NCBI RefSeq assembly: GCF_000025265.1
Contig: NC_013739.1
Span: 1,302,001 to 1,366,000, forward strand
Source: Conexibacter woesei DSM 14684
GTDB taxonomy: Bacteria; Actinomycetota; Thermoleophilia; Solirubrobacterales; Solirubrobacteraceae
Direction of reading: 5' to 3'
Length of the DNA: 64,000 bases
Numbering within the stretch: position 1 is the stretch's first letter; every line of letters begins with the position of its first letter. Below, piece by piece: positions 53,213-62,552 of this stretch. Under the pieces are notes generated by a model that saw only the letters and a program-made list of their open reading frames with translations, was not told where the DNA came from and made no database searches. The position numbers and the translations under genes were made by a program.

Positions 53213-53440
53213 GGATTTCCCCCTATTGGAATGGTAAACAGACTTTTAGTTATCCACGTCGTGCGGCGGTATGCGCAGTCAACACCTCGCTTTCAGTGCT
53301 TGTAATTCATTAAAGATTGAACTTTATTTAGCATGTCAACGTGCGATTGCGCTGTCAAGGTGCTGCGTTGGCATCGCAACACACCCGGCGCAAGCCGGGC
53401 ACCAGGGCGCGCTCCCCCGAACGCGTCTCAGAACGCAGAA
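53213..53440. other. A/T-rich intergenic region
   Basis: Non-coding. 53220-53345 is strikingly A/T-rich (TTCATTAAAGATTGAACTTTATTTAG style), unlike every flank. On minus, TTGACA at 53339-53334 and a second TTGACA at 53361-53356 could serve the secreted-protein operon; -10 boxes in the A/T tract are plausible but not unique. Confidence 0.55.
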
Positions 53441-53481
53441 CGCCCCGGTCCGGTGTCGCGCTGCGACACCGGACCGGGGCG
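53441..53481 (-). terminator. Long perfect terminator hairpin after the giant gene
   Basis: Perfect 19-bp arms (53441-53459 and 53463-53481, beginning CGCCCCGGTCCGG) with a 3-nt loop, 17 bp beyond the stop of the minus-strand giant gene. The longest perfect inverted repeat I found in the window. Confidence 0.85.
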
Positions 53482-53498
53482 GAGGCCGCCGCGGTGGA

Positions 53499-56400
53499 TC
53501 AGGCGGGCGGCTGCGCGCAGCCGGCGCCGGCGTTGACGTAGCCGGCCCCGGCGGCGGGGACTGAGGCGAACGTCGTGCTCGCCGTGTTGCGTCCGGCGAA
53601 GTAGGCGATCACGGCCGCCTGGTTGTGCGAACCGCCGGCGTAGCCCGGCAGTCTGAACGTGCTGTTGTCGAAGTCGTGGAACACGCGGATGTCGCTGCCG
53701 AGCACGCCGCTGCCCGTCAGCGTGTTGCCCTGCAGGTCGATGCACTCGTTCACGACCGCGGCGGAGTCCGCGACCTCGGCGCGGAAGCCCGCACCCGTGA
53801 TCGGTCCCGGCTCGGCGACGGTGTTGCCCGTGACCGTCAGGTCGACGTTCACGGTGCCGTTGTCGGCTATGCCGTCCTCGCCCGAGACCGTCTTGATGCC
53901 GTCCTCGGAGAAGCGCCGGACCGTGTTGCCGGTGATGCGGGCGATCTGGCTGCCCTGCCCGCGCGCCTCGACGACGATGCCCGAGCCCTCTCTGGAGCCG
54001 GAATCGACGACGCCGGTCAGGCCGACCTGGTTGTTCTCGATCCGCCCTCTCGCCGCCGCGATCCCGGTGCCCTTCTGGACCATGATCGCGTGGCTGAGCG
54101 TTCCGCTGACTCTGTTGTTCTGGATCCGGTAGACGAGGTCGGCGCCGGCGCCGGAGCCGTTGGTGTTCAACAGCACGCCCGCGCCGCCCGTGACCTTGTT
54201 GGTGTGAGCGTTGACGAAGCGGTTGGCGGAGACCGTCAGATCGCTTCTCGCCGTGTCGGTGACTATCTGCTGGAACAGGTCCTCGCGCGAGGCTCTGAAG
54301 TCAGAGTCGTTGACGGTCGTTCTCTGGACCGCGGTCCCGCGCGCCTCGATGTAGAGGCTGTTGCCGCCCTGCGCGACCCCGTTGCTGCCGAGGTCGTTGC
54401 CGTCGAGCGTGAGGTTCGACGTGCCTCTGGAGGAGCCGATGTCGACGTTGTCCTCGACGCCGCCGGAGATCGCGCTTCTGGTGATCGACGAGGTCCCGGT
54501 CAGCTCCTGGAGCGAGACGGCGCCCTCGTCGTTGGAGACGTTGGTGCCGTTGGTGCCGTCGATCGCCGATCTGGCGAGGCTGAACCCGTTGACGGTCGTG
54601 CCGCGGATCGCGTGCCCGTCGTTGTTGGCGAGGTGCATCGCGGTCAGCGAGACGTCGGTCGTCGCGTTGAGGTAGACGCCGACGCCCTGGCTGCTGCCGT
54701 CCGCGCCTCTGATGTTCTGGATCGTGCCGCCGCTGTTGGCGGTGCCGGTGCCGGTGACCGTCAGGCCGCCGGCGCCGCCGGTCGTGTCGAGCACGATCCC
54801 GTTCGCCGCGCCGTTCGCGGCGATCGACTGGAACGTCACGTCGGCCGCGCCGATCGCGACGTTCTGGACGCGCAGCGGGGTCCCCGTCGTCGAGCCGATC
54901 GTGTTGCCCACGCCCTGCACGGTCACCGTTCCGCTGCCGGTCGCGTCGAGGCCGCGGCCGCTCGTCGAGGTGATGCCGAGGCTGCCGCCGGTGAACGCGA
55001 CGCTGTGCGCGCCGTTGGCATCGAGTCTCACGCCCGTCGCCGTCGTGCTGGAGACGGTCGTGGTGCCGCTGAACGTCGTCGTGCCGCCGGTCGAGTTGCC
55101 GCTGACGTCGATGCCGGTCGCACCGGCTCCGGTCGCGCTGACCGTGTCGAACGTCGCGTCCGGCGAGCTCGAGTTGCGGATCGCGACGGCGGTGCCGCCG
55201 CTGTTGCTGACGTTCGCCGTCGCCGCGGCCGGGAGCGACAGTCTCGCGACTCTGTCAGCGAGGAATCCGGTGCCGCCGCTGGCGCTCACCGACACCCCGC
55301 CGAAGGCGATCGAGCCGGTCGTCGTCTGGAGCGAGACGCCGCCTGCGGCGGAACCCGTCACGGCGACGTCGTCGAGCGTGCCGGAGAGCGCGGTGTTCGC
55401 GACGTCGACGCCTCTGCCGCCGCTGGAGCTGACGGTGATCGTGCCCGCGCTCGTGAGGTTGAGCGTGCCGGCGCCGCTGGCCGCGAGGCCGGTGCCGCCG
55501 GTCGTCGAGATCGTCGTGTCGGAGACGTCGAACGTGCCGCTCGTCCCGCTCAGCGCGAGGCCGCCGGCCGAGCCGGTCAGTCTCACGTCGGCGATCGCCG
55601 AACCGGCCGTGCCGGCGCCGCCCGCGATCGCCGCGCCGCCGGCGGCTCTGATCGCGAGACCTTCGACGCGGCTGCCGGTCGCGAGCGTCACGCCCGCGCC
55701 GGCGGCGTTGCCGATCGACGGCCGTCTGGCCGCGGTGCCGTCGAACAGCTGGTCGCCTCTGACGACGAGGTCGGTCGCCTCGCCGAGCAGGCGCTCGTTG
55801 GTGTCGAGCACCGCGCCGGCGTTCATGCCGTTCGTCGTCGTGTCGCCTCTGTGGACGTAGATCGTGTCGCCGGTGCCGGAGGCGGCGGTCGCCTCGGCGA
55901 GCGTGTCGAACGCGTCGCTGGAGCGGCCGGTGCCGCCCGCGGCCTCGGTGTTGTCGACGTACCAGACCTGGTCGGCGAGTCTGACCGAGATCGTGCCGAC
56001 GTCGGTCGCGCTGCCGTCCGTGATTCTGTAGTCGAACGTGTCGGTCGCGGAGGTCACGCCGGTCGGCGGGGTGTATGTGAAGCTGCCGTCGCTGTCTATC
56101 GTGGCGCTGCCGCCGAGCGTGCTGCTGACTCTCTCCGCTCTGACGGAGAGGCTGGCGGGGAGGTTGTCCGGATCTCTGTCGTTGGTCGAGACGCTGCCGG
56201 TCAGCTGCTTGGCGGCCTCGCCGGCCGGGACCGGGTCGCTCACCACGAGCGTCGTGTTGCCGACGCCGTCATAGCTGTCGTCGACCGCGTTCGGGGCGTC
56301 GTTGACGCCGGTGATCGTGAACTCGATCGTGGCGGTGTCGTTGGCGCTGCCGTCGGTGACGCGGTACGTGACGTTGTCTCTGACCTGGTCGCCGGGTCTG

Positions 56401-59400
56401 AGCGAGTCGAAGGCGCCGGCCGGGTTGTAGCTGAACGAGCCGTCCGCGTTCAGTCTCAGCTGCGCGCCGGCGGTCGTTCTGAACGTCGTGCCGACGTTGC
56501 CCGCGCTGCCGTCGACCTGGTCGACCGTCAGCACGTCGCCTCTGTCGGGGTCGCTGTCGTTGGGGAGCACGCCGGTCGCGGCGTTGCGCGTCAGTGCGGT
56601 GTCCTCGTCGGTCGTGTAGGAGTTGTCGCCGGCGACGGGCGGATCGTTGACGCCGGAGAGCGTGAACGCGATCGTCGCGATGTCGGTCCCGCCTCTGCCG
56701 TCGGAGACGCGGTACGTGACGGTGTCTCTGACGGTGTCGCCGGCTCTCAGGTTGTTGAACTGGCCGTTGGGGTCGTATCTGAGCGAGCCGTCGGCGTTGA
56801 CGGTCACGAGCGCGCCCGAGCTGGCGGCGAACGTCGCGCCGACGTTGCCGGCGCTGCCGTCGACCTCGTCGACGGTGAGCGTGTCGCCTTCGGCGTCTCT
56901 GTCGTTGGCGAGCACGCCGCTGGCGGCGTTGACGGTGAGGGGTGTGTCTTCGTCGGTTCTGTAGCTGTCGTCGGTCGCGACGGGCGGGTCGTTGACGCCG
57001 GTGATCGTGAACTCGATCGTGGCGGTGTCGTTGCCGCCTCTGCCGTCGGAGGCTCTGTACGTGATGGTGTCTCTGACGGTCTCGCCGGTTCTGAGTCTGT
57101 CGAGGGCGCCGCTCGGGTCGTAGCTGAGCGAGCCGTCGGCGTTGACTCTGAGCTGGGCGCCCGCGGTCGTTCTGAACGCGGTGCCGACGTTGCCGGCGCT
57201 GCCGTCGACCTCCGCCACGGTGAGCGTGTCGCCGTCGGCGTCTCTGTCGTTGGCGAGCAGGCCGCTGGCGGCGTTGACGCTCAACGGCGTGTCCTCGTCG
57301 GTTCTGTAGGCGTCGTCGGCGGCGTTCGGGGCGTCGTTGACGCCGGTGATCGTGAACTCGATCGTCGCGGTGTCGTTGCCGCCTCTGCCATCGCTGACTC
57401 TGTACGTGACGGTGTCTCTGAGCGTGTCGCCGGCTCTGAGTCTGTCGAGGGCGCCGCTCGGGTCGTAGCTGAGCGAGCCGTCCGCGTTGACTCTGAGCTG
57501 CGCGCCGGCGGTCGTTCTGAACGCGATGCCGACGTTCGCGGCGCTGCCGTCGACCTCGGCGACCGTCAAGGTGTCGCCTCTGTCGGGATCTCTGTCGTTG
57601 GCGAGCAGGCCGCTGGCGGCGTTGACGCTCAACAGCGTGTCCTCGTCGGTTCTGTACGCGTCGTCGGCGGCGACGGGCGGGTCGTTGGCGCCGGTGATCG
57701 TGATGACGATCGTGGCGGTGTCGTTGCCGCCTCTGCCGTCGGAGACTCTGTACGTGACGCTGTCTCTGGCCTCGTCGCCTGCGCCGAGCCCGTCGAACTG
57801 GCCGTCGGGGTCGTAGGAGAGCGAGCCGTCGGTGTTGACTCTCAGCTGCCCGCCGGCGGTCGTTCTGAACGTCGTGCCGACGTTGCCGGCGCTGCCGTCG
57901 ACCTCCGCCACGGTGAGCGTGTCGCTCTCGGCGTCTCTGTCGTTGGCGAGCACGCCGCTGGCGGCGTTGACGCTCAGCGGGGTGTCCTGACCGGTCGTGT
58001 AGGCGTCGTCGGCGGCGTTCGGGGCGTCGTTGACGCCGGTGATCGTGAGCTCGATCGTGGCGGTGTCGGTGCCGCCTCTGCCGTCGGAGACTCTGTATGT
58101 GACGGTGTCTCTGAGCGTGTCGCCGGTTCTGAGTCTGTCGAGGGCGCCGCTCGGGTCGTAGCTGAGCGAGCCGTCGGCGTTGACTCTGAGCTGGGCGCCC
58201 GCGGTCGTTCTGAACGCGGTGCCGACGTTCGCGGCGCTGCCGTCGACCTCGGCGACCGTGAGCGTCTCGCTCTCGGCGTCTCTGTCGTTGGCGAGCACGC
58301 CGGTCGCGGCGTTGACGCTCAGCGGGGTGTCCTCGTCGGTCGCGTACGCGTCGTCGGCCGCGACGGGCGGATCGTTGACGCCGGTGACGGTGAAGTCGAC
58401 GGTGGCGGTGTCGTTGCCGCCTCTGCCGTCGGAGGCTCTGTACGTGATGGTGTCTCTGACGGTCTCGCCGGTTCTGAGTCTGTCGAGGGCGCCGCTCGGG
58501 TCGTAGCTGAGCGAGCCGTCGGCGTTGACTCTGAGCTGGGCGCCCGCGGTCGTTCTGAACGCGGTGCCGACGTTGCCGGCGCTGCCGTCGACCTCGACCA
58601 CGGTGAGCGTGTCGCCGTCGAGGTCTCTGTCGTTGGCGAGCACGCCGGTCGCGGCGTTGACGCTCAACGGCGTGTCCTCGTCGGTGCTGTACGCGTCGTT
58701 GGTCGCGTCCGGCACGTCGTTGACGGGTCTCACCGTCACGTCGCGCGAGACGGGCGCGCTGGCGGCCGCGTTCGTGTCGGTCGCGACGACCGTCACGGTG
58801 CGGGTCGCCGGCGACGGCGCGTCGCTTCTGTTGAGGTACGCGAGCGTGTGCAGCGTCGTCTCGTACTCGGCGACGGTCGCTCTGCCGCTCAGCGTCAGCA
58901 CGCCGCTGGGCGCGTCGTATCTGGCGGTGATCGAACCGGCCGGGGTCGCCGACAGCACGTCCTCGGCGGCGGCGTGGCCTCTCGTGATCGTCGCGGTCGC
59001 GCCGGAGAGGTTCGCCGAGTCGACGTCTCTCACGGTCAGCGCCGGATCGATCGGCGTCGCCGGGTCGTTCTCGGTGTAGGCGACGTCGCCACCGGCGATC
59101 GTGACGACCGGCGGGTCGTTGACGGCGGTGACGTCGAGCGTGCGGGTCGCGGGTGCGCTCGTGAGCGCGCCGTCGGTCGCGTCGAAGGCGATCGTGCGCG
59201 GGCCGCCCGTCGGGTCGGGGCTGGAGTTGTCGTACGTGATCGAGCGGAGCGCCGCCTGGTAGTCGGCGACGGTCGCTCTGCCTCTCAGCGTCAGCACGCC
59301 GGTCGCGGCGTCCCATCTGCCGGTGATCGCGGCGGTGTCTCTGAAGGCGAGCAGGTCCTGGCCTCTGGCGTAGCCGGCGCCGATGCGTGCGGTCGCGCCG

Positions 59401-61241
59401 GTGAGGTTCGGGGAGTCGACGTCTCTGACCGTCAGCGCCGGGTCGACCGCGACCGGCGGGTCGCCTTCGGCGTACGCGGTCGTGCCTGCGGCGGTCGTCA
59501 CGATCGGCGCGTCGTTGATCGGTCTGACGTCGATCGAGATCGTGCCGGTGCCGGACGTGAAGAACGCGATTCTGACGACGAACTGGAACGAGTCCGGGCC
59601 GGTGTAGTCGGGGTCGGGTGTGTAGACGCGGTTGGGGCCCGTGCCGCTGAGTCTGCCGTGCGCCGGCTGTCTCGTGACGGTGAACGTGCCGAGCAGCGCC
59701 TGGATCGGGTTGCGCGCGAGGTCGATCGCGACCGCTCTGTCCTCGTCGGTCGTGACGCTTCTGTCCTGCGCGACGGGGAACTCGAACAGCCCCTGCGTGT
59801 CGGGCGACGGCGCGGGGGAGGTGTTCGGCGGCGCCGGTCTGCGGCCGAAGTTGAGGTACTGCTGGGGGTGGACGCCGAACGGCCGCAGCGCGGCCGCGGC
59901 GGTCCCGCGCTCGTAGCCCTCGGCGACGAGCCGGCCGAGGAACTGGGGCGCGCTGGCGGCCGCCGCGTTGGCGCGGTCGACCGCCGCGGTGTCGGCCAGC
60001 AGCGTCTCGATGCCGGACAGCAGCCTGCTCGTGAAGGCGAGCTGCGACGGCGTCGCGCTGCACAGTCTCGCGGCACCCGGGATGCACGCGTACGTCGGCT
60101 CGTCGTGCTCGCTCGCGGTGATCAGCAGCTGCAGGTTCGGCTCGCCTCTCAGCGCGTCGATCAGACCGCCGGCGTACGGCGCGTCGACGACCAGCTGCCA
60201 GTCGACGCCCGGGTGGGCGCGCAGCAGCGCGCGCAGCTGGCTGACACGCAGGTCCTGCTGCTCCAGACGGCCGCTCGCGTGCGCGGAGGCGCCGAGGCTG
60301 ATCGTCGTCTCGCCGCCGCGGACGCCGCCGCCGGCGATGAACAGCAGCACGCTGCGGCAGCCGTGGCGTCTCGCCAGGCGTGAGGCGAAATCGGTCGGGG
60401 AGAGGCCGGCGCGCGTCGAGTAGCGCGCGGCGACGAAGCCGGAGTTGCGCTTCTCCAGCCCGGCCAGCAGCCCGCCGAAGGCAGCGCGGGTGCGGTCGAC
60501 GCTGGCGTAGTCGTAGGCGTTGTCGAGCATGTCGGCGACGGTCACGGCGCAGGCGTCCTGCGCGGCGAGCGCGGTCGCCGCGCGGTCGGCGCCGGCGGCT
60601 CTCGCGCCGACGGCGCGGGCCGCGGATCTGCGGCCGGTCGCTCTGCCGCCGGTTCTCGGCAGGCGCGCGAAAGCACGCAGCGTGGGGTTGCGGTACGCGG
60701 CGGCACTGCGCATGAAGCGCGGGAGGCGGCCGTTCGCGAGCGGCGGCCAGCTCAGCACGCGGCTGAGCTCGACGTCGCCGCTGCGCTCGCCCACGAGCGC
60801 GACGCGCCCGGGGTGCTCGAACAGCTGGAACGGACCGCGATCCTCGTAGTAGAGCCAGGCGGGCTCGCTGCCGACGCGCAGCACGACGGGCGCTCTCGTG
60901 ATCGTCGCGCCGGCTCTGCTGAGGCGGTCGCGGCGGGCGGGCGTGTCGGTCGCGGCCGCGTTCGCGGCGGTGCGCGCGGCGCCGGCCTCGGCGATCGCGG
61001 TGCCGGGGGCGAGCGGTCTGCCCGCACGGAAGACGATGACGGGAGCCGAGCCGTCGGCGGACCCGAGTGCGCTCAAGGCGGCGCGGTCGGCCGCGGCGCG
61101 CGTGATCGCGCTCGCTGGGGCGGCGCCGAGCGCCGCCATCAGGGCGGCGATCAGCAGGATCGCCATGGTCAAGACCGCCGCGCGCGTCGAAGACGCCTCG
61201 CTGGTGCGGTGAGCTGCTCGCGAAAAGCCGGACACGGTCAC
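53499..61241 (-). CDS. Giant secreted repeat protein (cadherin-like repeats plus beta-helix)
   Basis: A 2580-residue exported protein. GTG 61241 is chosen for its GGAGGG seven bases upstream; ATG 61256 is also in frame. Signal peptide (VLTMAILLIAALMAALGAAPASA). Residues ~50-430: a globular domain whose LLFIAGGGVRGG and LVVDAPYAGGL recall a caspase fold with its His and Cys lost (tentative). About residues 480-840: divergent cadherin-like repeats (YAEGDPPVAVDPALTVRDVDSPNLTGATARI). About 842-1647: seven ~115-residue tandem-95/VCBS-type repeats (DDAYxTDEDTPLSVNAA...SYDPSGALDRLR...VNDAPN) plus one divergent. About 1790-2450: Gly/Ser/Thr-rich parallel beta-helix. Likely an adhesin or matrix protein; no anchor motif seen. 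Confidence 0.87.
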   Translation of the reverse strand: MTVSGFSRAAHRTSEASSTRAAVLTMAILLIAALMAALGAAPASAITRAAADRAALSALGSADGSAPVIVFRAGRPLAPGTAIAEAGAARTAANAAATDTPARRDRLSRAGATITRAPVVLRVGSEPAWLYYEDRGPFQLFEHPGRVALVGERSGDVELSRVLSWPPLANGRLPRFMRSAAAYRNPTLRAFARLPRTGGRATGRRSAARAVGARAAGADRAATALAAQDACAVTVADMLDNAYDYASVDRTRAAFGGLLAGLEKRNSGFVAARYSTRAGLSPTDFASRLARRHGCRSVLLFIAGGGVRGGETTISLGASAHASGRLEQQDLRVSQLRALLRAHPGVDWQLVVDAPYAGGLIDALRGEPNLQLLITASEHDEPTYACIPGAARLCSATPSQLAFTSRLLSGIETLLADTAAVDRANAAAASAPQFLGRLVAEGYERGTAAAALRPFGVHPQQYLNFGRRPAPPNTSPAPSPDTQGLFEFPVAQDRSVTTDEDRAVAIDLARNPIQALLGTFTVTRQPAHGRLSGTGPNRVYTPDPDYTGPDSFQFVVRIAFFTSGTGTISIDVRPINDAPIVTTAAGTTAYAEGDPPVAVDPALTVRDVDSPNLTGATARIGAGYARGQDLLAFRDTAAITGRWDAATGVLTLRGRATVADYQAALRSITYDNSSPDPTGGPRTIAFDATDGALTSAPATRTLDVTAVNDPPVVTIAGGDVAYTENDPATPIDPALTVRDVDSANLSGATATITRGHAAAEDVLSATPAGSITARYDAPSGVLTLSGRATVAEYETTLHTLAYLNRSDAPSPATRTVTVVATDTNAAASAPVSRDVTVRPVNDVPDATNDAYSTDEDTPLSVNAATGVLANDRDLDGDTLTVVEVDGSAGNVGTAFRTTAGAQLRVNADGSLSYDPSGALDRLRTGETVRDTITYRASDGRGGNDTATVDFTVTGVNDPPVAADDAYATDEDTPLSVNAATGVLANDRDAESETLTVAEVDGSAANVGTAFRTTAGAQLRVNADGSLSYDPSGALDRLRTGDTLRDTVTYRVSDGRGGTDTATIELTITGVNDAPNAADDAYTTGQDTPLSVNAASGVLANDRDAESDTLTVAEVDGSAGNVGTTFRTTAGGQLRVNTDGSLSYDPDGQFDGLGAGDEARDSVTYRVSDGRGGNDTATIVITITGANDPPVAADDAYRTDEDTLLSVNAASGLLANDRDPDRGDTLTVAEVDGSAANVGIAFRTTAGAQLRVNADGSLSYDPSGALDRLRAGDTLRDTVTYRVSDGRGGNDTATIEFTITGVNDAPNAADDAYRTDEDTPLSVNAASGLLANDRDADGDTLTVAEVDGSAGNVGTAFRTTAGAQLRVNADGSLSYDPSGALDRLRTGETVRDTITYRASDGRGGNDTATIEFTITGVNDPPVATDDSYRTDEDTPLTVNAASGVLANDRDAEGDTLTVDEVDGSAGNVGATFAASSGALVTVNADGSLRYDPNGQFNNLRAGDTVRDTVTYRVSDGRGGTDIATIAFTLSGVNDPPVAGDNSYTTDEDTALTRNAATGVLPNDSDPDRGDVLTVDQVDGSAGNVGTTFRTTAGAQLRLNADGSFSYNPAGAFDSLRPGDQVRDNVTYRVTDGSANDTATIEFTITGVNDAPNAVDDSYDGVGNTTLVVSDPVPAGEAAKQLTGSVSTNDRDPDNLPASLSVRAERVSSTLGGSATIDSDGSFTYTPPTGVTSATDTFDYRITDGSATDVGTISVRLADQVWYVDNTEAAGGTGRSSDAFDTLAEATAASGTGDTIYVHRGDTTTNGMNAGAVLDTNERLLGEATDLVVRGDQLFDGTAARRPSIGNAAGAGVTLATGSRVEGLAIRAAGGAAIAGGAGTAGSAIADVRLTGSAGGLALSGTSGTFDVSDTTISTTGGTGLAASGAGTLNLTSAGTITVSSSGGRGVDVANTALSGTLDDVAVTGSAAGGVSLQTTTGSIAFGGVSVSASGGTGFLADRVARLSLPAAATANVSNSGGTAVAIRNSSSPDATFDTVSATGAGATGIDVSGNSTGGTTTFSGTTTVSSTTATGVRLDANGAHSVAFTGGSLGITSTSGRGLDATGSGTVTVQGVGNTIGSTTGTPLRVQNVAIGAADVTFQSIAANGAANGIVLDTTGGAGGLTVTGTGTANSGGTIQNIRGADGSSQGVGVYLNATTDVSLTAMHLANNDGHAIRGTTVNGFSLARSAIDGTNGTNVSNDEGAVSLQELTGTSSITRSAISGGVEDNVDIGSSRGTSNLTLDGNDLGSNGVAQGGNSLYIEARGTAVQRTTVNDSDFRASREDLFQQIVTDTARSDLTVSANRFVNAHTNKVTGGAGVLLNTNGSGAGADLVYRIQNNRVSGTLSHAIMVQKGTGIAAARGRIENNQVGLTGVVDSGSREGSGIVVEARGQGSQIARITGNTVRRFSEDGIKTVSGEDGIADNGTVNVDLTVTGNTVAEPGPITGAGFRAEVADSAAVVNECIDLQGNTLTGSGVLGSDIRVFHDFDNSTFRLPGYAGGSHNQAAVIAYFAGRNTASTTFASVPAAGAGYVNAGAGCAQPPA
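56300..58716 (-). repeat. Seven ~345-bp tandem repeats within the giant gene
   Basis: Junction sequence around GTCGTTGACGCCGGTGATCG recurs near 56300, 56642, 56988, 57331, 57681, 58024, 58370 and 58716. Long blocks are identical between units, for example units ending near 57120-57200, 58150-58230 and 58480-58560. Each unit encodes one cadherin-like domain. Recombination and copy-number change are expected. Confidence 0.9.
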
Positions 61242-61487
61242 GCCAGTTCCCTCCATGCAATGCGTGGCTCCGCCACGTCCGCAGTCTGTGATGGTCCCTC
61301 GTGCACCCCTGCCCCTGCTCGATGCACTCCCGGTTGGCACGTCGGCACGAAAACGAGAGCAATACCAGCTCTCAGCGCATCAATGCGCAGTTTCCAGGAA
61401 CCATTGAACCGCCTTTGCACAAAGTCTTCAACATCTATACGGTGAAATGGCACCTGGCCGGGACCAAACGGGAGGCGAGAAGCGCAC
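61242..61487. other. Divergent promoter region between giant protein and collar genes
   Basis: Non-coding. Plus-strand candidate promoter TTGCAC (61415-61420) with TATACG 15 bp later (61436-61441), about 50 bp before the first collar gene; the spacer is short, so this is tentative. GGGAGGCGAG before the 61488 ATG is its ribosome-binding site. Confidence 0.45.
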
Positions 61488-61991
61488 ATGTCGGAGCCCT
61501 TCATCGGCGAGATTCGCCAGATGTCGTTCAACTTCAACCCGCGTGGTTGGGCGCTCTGCAACGGGCAGCTGCTGCCGATCGCCCAGAACCAGGCGCTGTT
61601 CTCGATCCTCGGGACGACCTACGGCGGCGACGGCAGGGTCAACTTCGCGCTGCCCGACCTGCGCGGCCGCGTGCCGGTGCACACCGGCAGCGTCCACTCG
61701 CTCGGAGAGCGATCCGGGACCGAGGGGATCCAGCTCCAGCCGAACGAGATCCCGCCGCACCAGCACGGGCTGATGGCCTCGACCACCGGCGGCGACAACG
61801 TGATCCCGTCGATACTGGCGACCGCCGGCAACACCTACAACAGACCGGCGAACCTGATCCAGATCGGCGCGAGCGCCCCGAACGGCCCGAGCATCGGGCC
61901 GGCCGGCTCAGCGCCGCACCAGAACATGATGCCGTACCTCGTCATCACGTTCTGCATCGCGCTCGTCGGCATCTTCCCGTCCCGGAACTGA
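61488..61991 (+). CDS. Phage tail-collar domain protein (MdpB-like), copy 1
   Basis: A 167-residue protein of the tail-collar/microcystin-dependent-protein family: FIGEIRQMSFNFNPRGWALCNGQLLPIAQNQALFSILGTTYGGDGRVNFALPDLRGRVPVH is the full N-terminal signature, and HQNMMPYLVITFCIALVGIFP the C-terminal one. No signal peptide. First of three tandem paralogues divergent from the giant protein gene. Phage tail fibres use this fold, but no other phage gene is present. Confidence 0.93.
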   Translation: MSEPFIGEIRQMSFNFNPRGWALCNGQLLPIAQNQALFSILGTTYGGDGRVNFALPDLRGRVPVHTGSVHSLGERSGTEGIQLQPNEIPPHQHGLMASTTGGDNVIPSILATAGNTYNRPANLIQIGASAPNGPSIGPAGSAPHQNMMPYLVITFCIALVGIFPSRN

Positions 61992-62021
61992 ACCCGTCCG
62001 CACGAAGCGAGAGGAACTTCG

Positions 62022-62540
62022 ATGTCTCAACCATTCGTCGGAGAGATCCGCATGTTCGGCGGCAACTTCGCGCCGGCCGGGTGGATGTTCTGCGAGGGCC
62101 AGACGCTCCCGATCTCCGAGTACGACGTGCTCTTCAACCTGATCGGCACGACCTACGGCGGCGACGGGCAGGAGACGTTCAGCCTGCCGAACGTCGGCGG
62201 CCGCGTCGCGCTCCACCAGGGCACCGGGCCGGGCACCAGTCCGCGGATAATCGGCGAGACGGGCGGCGTGCCCGAGGTCACGCTGACGTCCGGCCAGCTC
62301 GGCAGCCACACGCATGCGCTGATGGGCAGCACCGACGCGGGCAGCACACCGAACCCGGGCGGCGCCGTGCTCGCGACGGGGTCGACGATCCAGGTCTACC
62401 GGCAGACCAACCCCGGGGCGAGAATGGCCGCCAACGCCATCACGTCGGTTGGGGGCAGCCAGCCGCACGAGAATCGCCAGCCGTACCTGCCGATCCGGTT
62501 CATCATCTCGCTCTTCGGGATCTACCCGACTCAGGGCTGA
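62022..62540 (+). CDS. Phage tail-collar domain protein (MdpB-like), copy 2
   Basis: A 172-residue paralogue: FVGEIRMFGGNFAPAGWMFCEGQTLPISEYDVLFNLIGTTYGGDGQETFSLPNVGGRV, then HTHALMGSTDAGSTPNPGGAV and HENRQPYLPIRFIISLFGIYP. Thirty bp after copy 1 with GAGAGGAA upstream. Divergence from copies 1 and 3 is high, so the triplet is old. Confidence 0.93.
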   Translation: MSQPFVGEIRMFGGNFAPAGWMFCEGQTLPISEYDVLFNLIGTTYGGDGQETFSLPNVGGRVALHQGTGPGTSPRIIGETGGVPEVTLTSGQLGSHTHALMGSTDAGSTPNPGGAVLATGSTIQVYRQTNPGARMAANAITSVGGSQPHENRQPYLPIRFIISLFGIYPTQG

Positions 62541-62552
62541 AAGGACGCTGCC

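Noticed and set aside
56300-58716. CRISPR-like regular spacing
   Set aside because: The units are ~345-bp protein-coding repeats without short repeat-spacer structure and with an intact reading frame; no cas genes are near.
53625-60383. A 2252-codon open frame on the plus strand opposite the giant protein gene
   Set aside because: It is a mirror of the high-GC repeat gene: Arg/Val/Asp-rich, no signal peptide or domain, no ribosome-binding site. The minus strand encodes recognisable domains.
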